Source: Tomocerus qinae (lineage: Eukaryota > Arthropoda > Collembola > Entomobryomorpha > Tomoceridae). Taken from it: 64,000 nucleotides of DNA. Position numbers and translations under genes: made by a program. The stretch lies in the NCBI GenBank assembly GCA_020055645.1, contig CM034550.1, forward strand, positions 9,977,501 to 10,041,500, written 5' to 3'. Within the stretch, counting starts at the first letter, position 1; every line of letters starts with the position of its first letter. The notes beneath the pieces were generated by a model. It was not told the DNA's origin, searched no databases, and worked only from the letters and a program-made list of their open reading frames with translations. Below are positions 35,494-49,348 of the stretch, piece after piece.

Positions 35494-38400
35494 AAAAATA
35501 AGGCTAGCAGTACAAAATTTGATTTTAAAATAGAATTCGTCATGCAATCACTCGGGATGTATTTCATTGCATGCGCTTTTATAAAATATTGGTTGTTGGT
35601 CAAATAATATATTTCTACCCATTCAAAACTTCATTCTATCTGCAATTTTATAGTCCTAGTAAATGTACAAAGGCTTAATTATTACAAAGCAATGGCATTG
35701 AACGAACCTTAAAATACTACAGGAATTTAGTATTTTATTATTATGACTTCGAACAGAATAAATCTCTTGTACAAATTGAAACCATTTGGCTGGAGGTTCT
35801 TTAGAGGCCCCTAGTGTATAGCAAAGGCTCAAAGGTATCCTTCATGGACCCTTTGTCCTCTCCAAAGTAGAATGAGATAAGAGTGGTCTTATCGCTTTCG
35901 AAATATTGACACTATTTGAATTCAGACAAACATGGCTGTAAGCGAATCGTCAAAAAAGGATGAGTTTGAGTCGCTGAAGAATATTGTTATGTGGAATGAA
36001 ATTCAAAAATATTACAATTATTTGTTGCAAGCTATTCGGATAGAAAGGTGCCCCCCACAAATTGATAAAAGTCAATTGATCATATTTAAATATACATATG
36101 CATTTACCTAATATTTTATCATTTCCACTTCCACTTAGATCTCATCAAAATTCAATTTTTCTGCTGTTCTGTGAAATGTTTTCTTCCTGTTTGAAATGTT
36201 TATGGGATAAATCATTCTGCTGTGCAAGAAGTATCTGTGAAGAATGAGGATGTTAAAAAATTGTCATTTTATGCATTTGTATCGATGACAAACATTTTCT
36301 ATAAAAAGTTGTCGATGCAATGCATCACGTTTGTTTATAGGCTTCCCTTTCCTTTATTTGAGTGGTGAGATTTCCTGTAGGACTTAATGATCAGAAGATG
36401 AAATTACATGGAACAGTACTTGTGAATAGTTGGAGTCTAGTAAATGAATGAAAAGTAAGTACTAAAGTACACTAACCTTAACATTTTACGAGGAGTTGTT
36501 GATTTTGTTTGATTCGTGCCACTAATCTTAACAAGTCAAGTTCGTACAAAACTACTTTATTTCTTAAGTTAGTACATATTCCTATGTATTCTCTAACAAG
36601 CATTGCAATTCCTTTGTCTGATGTCAGTTTGCCAGAAATACTACAAAATCATTCATTTTTGCAAAGTCTAGCTGTGTGACTGATGCCAAAGCAAAACGTG
36701 TGCACGTAAAGCTAGAAGATTTGACATGATTACATCTACGTAAACTGCGAACGAGTAAGTAAAGCAAACTGTTCCGTATGATGATTGTGGAGTGTGAGTG
36801 AGTGTTGAATTCTATTCACGGTCTCCTAGTTTTTGCCCAACTAACCCATAAAATCATCAAATATCCTTAAACCTTCCATTACATACACTTCTATCCTTCC
36901 AAAATTCCACGGCATTACATTTTACATTCAATTATATTATACATCACATTACACCAGCTAGTTGGTTTAAAATATACCAGAGATAATATTTATGCCAAAT
37001 TATTCCAAATACCTAATATCCACCTTAACAAAACCAAACCAAATTGTATGCTCAACTATACAAGTAATGTAACTGTCATTAACTGTCTGTCATTAGACAT
37101 CTATACTACAAATAGCCAATTTCACAGAATAAATTAAGAGAAACCACACGCCTACTTATGCTAAGGGCTAAAATACCCAACCCTATTATAATTCTTATCT
37201 ACATATAATATTATACAGTTACAGTTGAAATTTTCAGGTAAATGGTGCACCATTACTTCTATGTGAATAACCTACTGCCTACTTGTAATCATACATATCA
37301 TAACTGATATTACATTAATATCTTTGAAATGCAATAGTGTATATGTAAATAACAATTTGCTAAATAAATCTAAATTAAATGTCAACTTTTCTATTCCAAC
37401 TGATTGCAATTTAAATTATAGACTTTGAGTCAATCAGATTAAATTACGTACAAAAATGTTTAACTTATATTCTACTGTGTGATAGTAAACGGCTGATTTC
37501 TAGAGGAAATCCTTCTGTGTGTACTTTAAGAAGCATGATTAATGATACTAATGGACTGACAATGTTTATTTTATCGCAAAGTATTAGAAATGAATATATT
37601 TTTAAGCAAATTCTAAATCCCATTCATTTTGAATGATTGCATATGTTTTAGAAATAGAAAACTTGAATTACATGTAAGCTTAGTTAAAACAAACAGCCGC
37701 TTTTACTCAAAGCCTTCACAATTCTTTTGGTCACATTCTTTAGCTATCTGATTAGGGTACCTACGGAAATTTCCATTTCTATCCGAAAACGTAAGATTGT
37801 GTTGTAAGTAATAAAAGTCAATTGGTGAAACCAGATGAAACTACAGAGCATGAACGAAATAAAGAAAATTGGGTTGATGTGATTTAGAAGCAGTTGGTTC
37901 TCAGTTACATTAAAATGTAAAGTTGCTTTTGATAATTAGGAAGACAGAGTAGTAATAAGTGTAAATACAATAGACGGAGGAGTAATGATAAATAGTCATG
38001 CAAGAGGAGATAGAGAGATGAAATCTTTCATACACTACAAAACAAGAGAAATGACAAAGACATCAAAAATGTAAAGTAATCAACATGTACATCAACAAGT
38101 TGTAGACTCATCTTCTATCTTAGTGTATCTACAAAAGTTAAAGTATGTTTATTTTATTGTTAGTAGATATGCATCGTTATCAATATCATGTAGTAGGTGG
38201 TAATGTTTACGTAGGTACTGTATCTTCTCTCCTTGTAGTTCATCATTATTTAAAGATAACTCTTAGAAAACATATATTCATAATTATAACTACAGTTAGT
38301 AGTCTACCTTCTGTCAGCCCTTCTGTAAGTAGTGCCATTTCGCAACTTGGTGCAAATTAGTACAAGTCAAAAGAAAATTAAGAGACAAAGACTTGTGGCT

Positions 38401-41400
38401 GAATGCAAGACGATGACGTACGTAGAGTGGCAAACAAAGTTTTATTTCGCGGAAAAAGAGCCAAATTAAATATAAACTGTATCAAAGCCCTTGCACACAG
38501 CCAAGATTGCGAAAACATGCTAATTACAGTTATGTTTTTGCGGTTTCCTTCACCTGCATAGAAATGGAGAAGTTTTTGGTGATATTACACTATATATGTA
38601 ATTACCGTATATAGTGAACCAAGATTGCATTTTTATGGCCTATTGTTAAGATCTCTTTCATTCATTTTCAGAGAGTCGAGCTTGTTAAGTCCGCATCTAA
38701 TTCAACACACAATTTCATTAAGGAGATTTTTATAAGGTTTCGTCTCGCAACGGTGGAAAAGAGAGGAACATCGTCAACTTACACACGTTGTAAACAGACA
38801 ATCAAGTCAAGTGTGTAAACTACAACTCGATTTCACTGGATTTCCTTTCGAATTCTTTTAATAAAAATTTCAACACGTGCTACAAAAGTACAAACACTTT
38901 ATATATTTTATTGACTTGGCTCAAATAGGATTTCAAATCCCTTTTGGAATATAATTTCTATTGTAATTGAAGTAAATTCATAGTAATTTCTGTCATATTA
39001 AGCAAAATTTAATCACTGTGAAAACACATGTATTATGAAATGAGTTCAAGTCAAATAAATATAATCTGGCATAACTACTACTTCGTCTCATGCCAAGTTA
39101 TTATGTCTAAGTATGTTAAAGGCTTGCTCTTTTATTCCAATAACATTGTTTTAAACATTAATTGGGATTTCAAGAACATGTGCTTTATTTTTTTTGATGA
39201 TTGTTGGTTAACAGCAAATTACAATCAATCAGAATATTAACAACTTTTCATGGAGGGGTACATTATGTATCAACAATTGGCACTGTTTACATTCTGAGTG
39301 CATACTTACGTGTAAACATGTGACGTTTTCAAGAGTTAGCCTTCAAGATCTAACAATAAGAGAAATAAACAGGCCAACCAGTCAAACTGTGTGATGCCTC
39401 TCAATCTCATTTCGAATTAGCACGACAACATTTATTTGCATCTTCAATTATAGCTACGTGAATGTATGCTGTAAATGTTAAGGCTACTGTCCTAGTATCT
39501 ATTTGTAATCGTACGATTGTGAAAATCCTGCCCTATGCCTACTATCCCGTTTATTTCAGTCCTTCAATATAACAATCTCAAGCTGCGTAGGTATATTAAT
39601 ATTTTAGTGCACTTTTTTTCTATTGTTTCCTATGGAAAGTGAGAGGAGAGTAGATTTTTCCTTCATTTATCAAGAAATAAACTATACAGGTATCACACAC
39701 TAAAATCTTATTTCTTTTTCACATTCAGATTGTACACATTCAATATTGAGTGTTTATGAAATAAATGAAATCGTGAGCAGATTGCTGCCGAGACAGGACA
39801 CGCTACAATCTTACTCACTCACTTTTCATCACTTTACAATATTAATTCTGCCTTAAGTCTTCTGTCCATCGGTAGCCCACAACTATGCTCTATATTGCAA
39901 TAAATAATAATGCAAAATACCTTAGATTTAGCACTTGTCCTTTACAAGCCTACATTTCATTCTAATGTGGATTTACAATGCTAAATTACACTTCAATCGA
40001 GTAAATTTATTTAGGCCATATCCTTTTATACTATCAGCTGGTACGGTACCTACTATAGTAGATATTAAATTGTACATTGTACATATCGAAATCATTACTT
40101 AAAATTACAATTCGAAAAATTTTGTTTATTCTGATTAAATTAATAGAAGACAGCCAACCTACATTTACCCATAGGGAATATGTTTCGATCTATAGTAATT
40201 TTCCGACGAGGAATTAATTAATGCACAAGTTATTATCAAAATAAAACTTCATAAATCCTACGAAATTCAAGAAAATATTTTCATGCAGATTATCATGTAG
40301 TCCTTAAGCTTTAGATGCATAATGGTTCAGACACGTTTTATTGAACGTCAATCCTATGCTCATCAGCCAGTCCTATTTGTATTTTGTGTGGATGGAATCC
40401 CACAGAAGGTACAACATAATAAACACCAATGTGAAATGCAAAGTGTCACAATCATATGGGTTTGCTTAGAAATGTAATACAATAGAATTAGTAGTACAGT
40501 GCCTACTACATAAGCATGGGTAACTAGCAATTAGGACTTTACAATTTAATTATAATGTTTATAGCTATTTGGTATAAGCTCCTGTATTGCATTAGATAGG
40601 AAAGTAGTAATTGTAGCTTGGTGTATAATACTTACGAGACTAAATGAACATTAGAAAAGTGTATTTAGCTGTTATAGGAGGCAGTGCGGAGAAGAAATGA
40701 TCTGGCATTTGTCGTGTCATTAATTTAGCAGTTAAGGATCATCAACTAGCATAGTATTGCATCATATAGCATCAATCAAGTCAAAAGAGACAAGAGTACA
40801 TCGAATAGGACGCTAGGGAGAATTTGTCTTGATATGGTTATTACAATGGCGATTGCAATGAAGCATAAAACGTGTTTGAGTATCAAGAAGCCTATGATTA
40901 GTATTACGAGTAACTTCTGGTAGTTATATCCACTATAATTTATTGTTGGTGTAACTGACCATAAAAGAGTGCAAAGTAAGTCGGCAGCGTAAAGTCAATA
41001 AGGAGCTTGTGCTCACCTGACATGACAGCATAAATACACGACTGACTTGCTTTGACTTATAACTGCTGTGTACTCAAAAGACTTGTGTACATGATTGAAA
41101 GTTATATATCTGTTTAAGTAATCTTCTTCTCATGTACCACAAAACACAATTATTATGCATAGAATTTATATACACTGTATTTATACACGTACCTAATTCA
41201 AGTAGTTAGCTGAATTAGCCTTGTTAGTATTACAGTAGTGTATGGGTGCATTTAAACTTCTTCCGGAAATGTTCTTCCGCTCGATATGCACACAGAAATA
41301 TGTCATGAAGTGTAATGGTCTGTAGCAGAATTAAGCTGACTGCAATTAGGTAAGTAAATTCCATAACTTTTGCTTTTCTTCGACATAACTCACTAGCTTT

Positions 41401-44400
41401 GTGTCTTTTGTTGTATGATTCTATATCCAATATATTTTCTATAGCTCATTATGTTTACATGCGTGCTTTTTATACGGGTTTGTAAATGTGTGTTGCATTG
41501 TCTAAACTGCGTAAAATTAATGAGCTTAAGTATCTGATTGTGAGTTTATGTGAGCTACTATTACATTGCACTGTATTAGACTTCAAAGAGAATGAAAATG
41601 ATTAGTACATGTGAACCAACTGAAGAAAGTTGAGTCAACTCAACTAGAAATAAATAAGGAACTTCCGAACAAATCTTAATTTGCTATACTATCCTTTATT
41701 ACATACATGCATTGTGCACCATTTAAGTTCAGTTTTACTCTCCAATAGTCTCTCTTTTTAAATTATCTCTACTTAAGCTTTAATATAATTTACTTAAGCC
41801 TACTAAACTTTAAACTACATTTACACAGCTATATATGCATACTTAGCTATGTGTACGTATAAATGTAGTCCATATAGGTATATTATATTCATTATACAGC
41901 GATTACTATATGTTTACCTGTAAAGAAGTATTCACATCGAGGTGAAGATAATTCAAGTCAGTTGCATATTTATGTAGAAACAAAACAAAAGTGTATGACT
42001 GTACTTAGTAGTAGTACGGATAAAATAGTTCTTACAAAGAGGTTTATGACATTTCATTCCTGACTTGACTGTATAGCTCCGTTTCTACACCGTTATGTTG
42101 CTTACAAACATATCACACCAATCTCTATATAATGTTACACATTACGTGTTCACTACGATTGTTCACTATTAAATATTTTGCTCTGATGTGAGACTTTTTT
42201 CCTTAGAATTTCTTTGACTTTGTAATTATTTTGCGAGACTCGTTGATTTGTCCCTCTTAACTCACAATATAAAAATGTCATTAAAATATGTAGGTAGGTA
42301 CTCACACCCAGATCGTTGCTTAACTTTATACGCAAGTTTGTTTATTTTTTTTAACCCATATCCAGATCTAAGATAACCATGAAATGCTCAGTTATATATT
42401 CCTAACCTACACTTTATTCTAATACCAGACTATTAGAATCATCATATCATACTTTACAAAAATAAGCTGAAATTTTGTAGCAGCAATAACAGTATTAATT
42501 TTGCTAGATACCAATAAATCTACATTAAATGTTAATATCACAATATAGTTAACACTGCCAAAAATTACAAATGACTTTTCTGGTGAAAAATATCGTTTTT
42601 TAGTCGATCCACATTTTTAGTTTTTGTATTTTATTTCCTAAACGAAATATACTAATTAAGTACAAGTATTTTGCGAATTTACACTGCATCTGATTCAAAA
42701 CTATCGGACAATCAAATAGAAACATGAAATTCAAAGGGAAAATTTGCGAATGACCAATTAAAATGATGAAAAGGGTATTGGTATTAAAAAATTGACAGCT
42801 ATCGCTCTGTGAATGTAAAGTAATTAATTATTGTGTAAAATACAAAATATAGGCTATTCCTGTGACACGATGGTTAATAAATGATTATTAAGCATAAATT
42901 GTAACACTATTACTCAAGAGACATTGCGATAACTGTCAGTAATCGGAAATGTCAACGTCTTCCAATCATGGAATATTGATGACTTGATGTTGTTCATTAA
43001 TAGATAGCAAATCTTAATTTTTTTCACATATCGCACACTCCCTGGCTGTATGTGAGTGTGTTGCGGATAAAAGTGTATTCTGATTGCATCGTAATCAAAG
43101 TAGAGTTATGACTATAGGGAGGTATGTACTGCAATGCAGAGCTTACTTGTGTATATATAATAATAATAATATTTCTGTATGTATTATTAAGTATGTCTTA
43201 TTGTGTACCTTAAGTTGTTATCTGTATGTAGAATATTACATGGGTTGTGTGATGTGATTTGATGTCACGCTTAAGTAACCTAACTTGGGCAAATCGACTC
43301 CTTTCCACAGCCTACGATATCAGGTACAATAGACCATTATATGTCAATAGCTTATCTTAACTTCTTAGTTATGTTTGTACAATTACACTAGGTTAGTAAA
43401 GTGTATGCATGCAAATGAATGCGTTTATCCTTTTACTGTCCTCTGTGCAATAAACTTTTTTCTACACTAATCTTACTCTGTATGCTTAATGTGTCCATAG
43501 AGTAAATAGTTAGGTACCTATCTGTGTAGACATACGCCAATAACGTCACTGTCACTGTTACTGGTCACCAAGTGAGATAATCCAAACCAAAAGGAGACAA
43601 ACTAGGCCAGAGTCTATATGACAGTATGATGAGTGAGAGTAGCAGAGCAATGACAATCTATTTATTTTAAATGCACATCTACTCAGACGTTTATGTAATG
43701 CTAATGGAAATTCTATGGATGATCTCTGTAAATCTAATATGTGTTAACTTGATAGACGGAAAAATGCATAGCTATGTAATCATCTTTTAAGTACTCCATT
43801 TATCTTAGCATAACACGATCATAAAAATTAAATGATATTTTTTCAGATCTACTTACAGTGTTACATACTACCCAAATAAGTAATGAATAATGAATATGAC
43901 ACAGTAATCTAGTCTTCTGGGCTTGTATTGTCAGTCTAAGCTATTTTATACTCTATTTGACTCACCTCTTACCTGTCTGCATATGTAATGCAGATTATTT
44001 ACAGCATAAATAATACAAGTTATTACATCTTTGTGTTTCTATCCCGAGTACTCTGATTATTTACTGTGCGTAAAATTTGAAAACTGAAATGTAAAAACAT
44101 ATCTAATCTCTTGACCATATTCCATTTACGTACCTAAGTTGGTTTCATTTAAATACACTGAATTACTACAAACTGGTAACAACAGCTAATATTTTTATCT
44201 CGTTTATATGTAGAGCAAATGTTATGTATCGTTAGTTTGTTATTATTTACAAGCCAACAATTTTAAGCAGCCAATATCCAATACTACAACTACAACTTCT
44301 ACTTACTCCTACATGAATTATAATGTATTCGACTCTATTTTACATTATCTACATCAACAGTTATACTACTTGCTGCTTTTAACAATAACTAGATCAATAT

Positions 44401-47400
44401 TTTCTTCTCTTGTCATTTTTTTCTAGACTTTTTAAAAGTTATGTTGACTAAACCTAAATAATTTACAAATGCATCTATTGGCAAAGTGCAATCACTTGGT
44501 TGCAATTTATTTTTGCATCTTTTTATGCCAAGAGATTTGAAGGGAATCAAATCAGTGATCCATATCGTCAACTGCAGTCTAAAAGTAAAGTGAATAGTAA
44601 AAATAACAGGAGCTCTAGTAGTGAGAGTATAAATATTTAAATTCTTCGCTGCATTCTTGTCTTAGTAATCGTTCTATCATGAAAAGAATGAATAGGCGAT
44701 CAATTAATAATCCTGTCCTTACTCGATTTGATTCGTCTTGTCTTTTTATTGTGATAACACCACCACATGAAGAGAAACAATACAATGTCTGCAATGCAGT
44801 GGAAACAATATAATCATGTTTGAACATTCAGTGTACGTGATTTTCATCTGAGATATGGTAGAAACCACTCTATATTCATACAAATTCAGATAGATAGTAT
44901 TATTATGTGCTTAATGCAAAGATTATTAGAGCAGGGATAATCTGTAGTAGGCAGCAGCGCGAGCCACTCAAGTTCGACATGACTTGACACTCGAGGTTTA
45001 GTAATGCTCAAGTGAATCTAGCTTTTATCTTTAGACCCAGTCAGTTATTGTACCTAAGAAAACAAGACAAAGATTAATTCGCAGAGCTTCTCAAGTTATC
45101 CAACATTCTACTTAATATCTGCAAAAGTCATCCATCAGCTCTCTGCGTGATAGTCCTCCGACTGTTTTACTTTATGGCAAGAGAAATTGTCTATAATGTA
45201 GTAATAGTGAGTATATACTACTTAAAATCCTCCATCTCCTTATTTAATTTTATTACGTGATACAATAGATTTAGATTGTAATAATTTATTCTCCTTTAAT
45301 ACATTGTAATGGTTTTCTGTAGTGCACTGTAGGTGTCTAAAACACCAAAAACGCTTTGATTTATTAATCCATGCCACGATTACCAGATTAGTCTACACTG
45401 AACACGTTAAAGAGACAAAACTATAATTATTTTTTAAGTAGGGGAGGATTACTAGGCAAGATTTAATTATTTATGCGTAAACTACATAGAAAGGTACGAC
45501 GACAAGGGCTTGTGCCCTTTTTTCTAATTGCTATGTGCAATTTCAAATTATTTTCATTCACTCGAGCTGAAAAATCTGCTTTATTCACTAATGCAGTTGC
45601 TAAATAGTATTGTCATTATTATTAGACATGGAAAATGGCAATGGAATGAGTAAGCATTACTGATAGAATAAACCAAATTGAAATTAGGCTACTATATCAG
45701 TACATAGACATAGAAACCTTGAGAAAATCAAAAGTCATATCAAAATCAAAATATGACATAATCTAAGGCAAGGCTAGTTTATATGACAGACATGATCCTC
45801 CAGCTAAATGAATTAAATTACTAAGGATGTGACAGCAAAGGCTTATGATTATTACAGACTCTCCTTCCCTCTGGTTTATATGTACAGTTACATCAATACA
45901 AGAGACTAGTGAAGGTTTAGTTTGAGAGAACAGGCTTATGTAGGATTATTTATGAATTTCAGTAATTGTATATACAGTTGGTTCTATTTTGATCTGAAAG
46001 TCTTAAAAATAGAGTGTTTTCTCAATTTATTGCTTTGCTCTTGCGTTATTTTAGTGTACCTTGATGTGACATTAATCTGCAATGCAGAGACTGTGAAACC
46101 TTCAAGCCTAATTGTGACGAGCAAGTAAATTACGTATAAATAATGCACTGCCCCATGTATTTATTTATTACCCTTAGGGACTTGACTACGATCAGACAGG
46201 ACCACATCCCCCAATTTAATTTTCTATGCTTAAGCTTTAATCATATTTTACGCAATAATGTATAAACAAACAGAATCTGAGAGACAAGTGGCTGTACATG
46301 CTTGTAATTCATTCATTCGAATTAGTCTCAAGAAGTGTGAGAGGGAACCTTCAGAGAACAAATGAGCAACAGCAGCATGCACTCATTAAAAATCTTCAAA
46401 CAATGTTTAATTGCAATAGATTTCTTCAAGTGTCTATTTTCTCCTCTCTCTGTTGGGAACTTTTTTCCACGGATTAACTGGCAATTAGTCTATTTTTTGT
46501 TGATAAGTTATTGCACAATTTTTTACACATCAAGGGTGGAGTAGCTTGTAGGTTCCTGGCGCAAACAACATTTAAGTAGGCAGTTAATGCATACCTAGAA
46601 GTATTTCTCTCCAAGTTGACGAACCGTGCCTTGTATAAGTTCTCAAATGTCATTGATGTATGTATATTTCAAAAGACGAAAATGGTTAAATATACCTAAA
46701 CATCCCAATATAAGGATGTGACATTAGCTATCGACTATAATTGCAAGGATATACTTTAAAATTACATATTATTACCTACTACATCAACATTTTTATTATT
46801 CATAAATGTAGTTCATTTCCATATTGTAGCCATTTCGTTATTAAAGAATCTATTAAGGCATATGTTAATCAGCCAACCTTCAAACAAGACAAGTTCTCCT
46901 ATTTTTCAAATCTTCAATGGAATTCTTTTAAATTGGTCGGAATGTGATATAATGTATCAAAGGTATGTAATATAGATGTATGCGTCTACAAATATAGTCT
47001 GACAGGTTGCGGTTCAAACTGGAAGAAAAAGGAGTAGTCTCATTTTGCCTTCATCTCACAAAAATGTAAATACAACTCACAAAGGAGTAAATTTTTTGTA
47101 GCAGTTTTATTATTCTAAGAATGATAATCTGAAGAGAATAGAAGACAATAGTTTCTTCCCGGTCTGATTGATTACATGCGCGTCAATGTGCAAGGTGTAT
47201 AAGAATCTACCTGAGCTTAGTGAATTCTTTGTGAATAGTTTTATTGCACTGATATTAGAGTCTGCAAATTAGAATCAATGTGTATGTCTTGTTCAGGCCA
47301 AATGAACAAGTAAAATTAAGCAGATATTTGATTTAGCATTAAGTGCTTGACATTAATTATAAGATTGGACCGGTTTCTTTGTTTAGAGTCTATTGAATAC

Positions 47401-49176
47401 TAGGACAAGTCAACATCAACATATCTCATATATATGTACATATGTATACGTGTGAGATTAGTTGCTGAGCTGACTCATGATTATATAGCATCAGATCAAT
47501 TACATAAAAGACAAAGTATCTAATGGTATGCTACAGGCTAAATGCCAATCCAAGTCCTTTCGATTGATTTCATTGTAGATGCTAAACGAAATTGTGGACA
47601 ACCTTGGTCCTTGGTGTTGGTGCTACGGGTGCAGGTCAATTTTTTTTATCATGAATTACATATTTGATCTACAGATCTAGCCTTAACACAGTAAATATCT
47701 GCAGGGCTTCAATATTTCAGTATTTACTAAGATATACGTAACCTTTCCGTCAAATAGGCATGTCTGAAATTCATCTTTATAGTTTATACTACAAGAAATA
47801 CGCTACGTGTAATTAATATTGATAGCTTATTGCAGACATCTGTTAATTCTACCGTATTAATAATGCTTCCATTAAATCATGAGCGTGTTAAATAGGTACG
47901 GTATACTCCCAATATAGGCGTAGGCCAACAAATTCCGATTTTCTTTGTCAAGTCAAAGTCAGATTTGACGAGTCTCTTACCACGATCTTTGATCTCGTGA
48001 TATCCTACATTGATATTAGGGGCTTTGAGGTTGAGCATTGGATGAAATGCGTGCGCCAAGGTTGATTTTTCATTTCATTCTCCATTTAATTACTACCATG
48101 GCTAATATTAATTTTATGATAATCAGCTTCCTTGACTGAACATCATCATTTTACAAAGAAATAGGTACATTCATGTCTCTAGGTAATTTTTTCGTAATAA
48201 GATGTGGCACGAAAATTAAGGATTGATTAGTTTTTAACCATATTTTGCAATCTTCCATGTCAATAAGTAGATAAGGAATGTTATTACCCATTACGCATAA
48301 TGTATTCATAACATTTGGGCATTCATTTTTAATTTATTGATTTCTAACTAGGATAGGTAAGGCTAACTCACTAACGTGAAGTAACTCATCTTCATCGTAA
48401 TTGCTATATAATATCATGACAAATAACCACAAGGAATAGGAACATTTGGTTGAATTGTAATTTATGCAATAGTTTGCTATTTCTTGATCTCCACCCAAAT
48501 CTATACAATATTTATCATTTGTATATCTGTGTACGTCTTTGAGAATTACGTATTGTTGTGGAAATGTATAGTACAGTGTCTGGATCTTAATTAGGTACTT
48601 TTGAATTTTCAGGGTATTTATTGTAAATAATACGTAATTAACATATGCAAATCATATGCAAAATGAAAACAGAGGTAAATGAAACCTTCAAAAAGGAGAA
48701 AAATCTAGCTTTGTCTAGTAAATATGGAGTATGTTAAGGTGATAAGGTAAATAAGACTTCCTGAACGTAATTAAGCAGAGAATATGAACAACTGGGAGAA
48801 ATAGAAAAAAAATGAGTGTTTAATATGTCTAATTGTGCATTTACGTAGACTCTCTAATCGAAATAACAATAAGGTTACCTAAAGTACCTAGAGATATAAT
48901 AAGTAATTTATCAGAATGTATAGAAGTAATTACCTGTGCATATTTAATGATTGAATTCAATTAATTACCACCTATGCAATTCTGTAATAAGCTTTCCCTC
49001 TTTCTATCTCAACGAAAATACAATGCATAATGCATTTAAGACTAACTAAGGATGTAAGGATGAATGATTTAAAAATCCTGGTACACAAAGCATAAATAAT
49101 GCAAATAACAAAAGTAGTTTTCTGCATATTAAGATTGCAATTACACCTGCTACATTTACAAATGAAATAGACTTAC
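35494..49176 (-). other. Bulk of the long presumed intron; no recognised genes
   Basis: About 13.7 kb of AT-rich DNA with frequent TAGGTAC/GTACCTA-type words. No recognisable conserved coding exon, tRNA or transposase was seen on either strand. The short frames around 38145, 39028, 41230, 44615, 45922, 46362 and 46741 show no family or splice support. One small candidate at 35932-36111 is listed separately. A less AT-rich patch at 47880-48060 has an open minus frame of 60 codons but no identity. Confidence 0.45.
35932..36111 (+). CDS. Possible small ORF, 59 residues, unknown
   Basis: ATG in good context (ACAAACATGG) opens a frame beginning MAVSESSKKDEFESLK, followed by WNEIQKYYNYLLQAIRIER. 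It is amphipathic, Lys/Glu-rich and more protein-like than neighbouring frames. A possible alternative ends the exon after RIE at a weak GT (36049) and joins an AG at 36137-36138, giving a Cys-rich tail. I recognise no family. It may be a short gene inside the large intron, a fragment, or chance. Confidence 0.25.
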   Translation: MAVSESSKKDEFESLKNIVMWNEIQKYYNYLLQAIRIERCPPQIDKSQLIIFKYTYAFT

Positions 49177-49348
49177 CTAATCTCATTTTATTTTTGTTGG
49201 TCCCAAGAGTATTTTCCGTGGACGAATCAAATGGCTTCCTCATAGTTTCAGAAGTGGAGAATTGTCCACGTTTGCGAACCGTGGTACAATTGGAATTTGT
49301 AACACAATCGGAAAAATTCTTCATATTGGTGTTGATCATTTGAAGCAT
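49177..49348 (-). CDS. Candidate first exon of the Pro-rich gene (signal peptide start)
   Basis: On the minus strand an open frame from ATG 49348 runs to a consensus donor GTAAGT at 49171-49176, ending in phase 1 with ...ATG AGA TTA G. Joined to the acceptor at 32565 (GC TGT CGA...) it reads MRLGCRLRNWTNGTSLLVLL, continuing directly into the hydrophobic core, a near-ideal signal peptide if translation starts at ATG 49186. Starting at 49348 adds 54 residues and would make a type II membrane protein. The phase match, the strong donor and the resulting signal peptide support it. The 16.6-kb distance and lack of transcript data keep it provisional. Confidence 0.45.
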
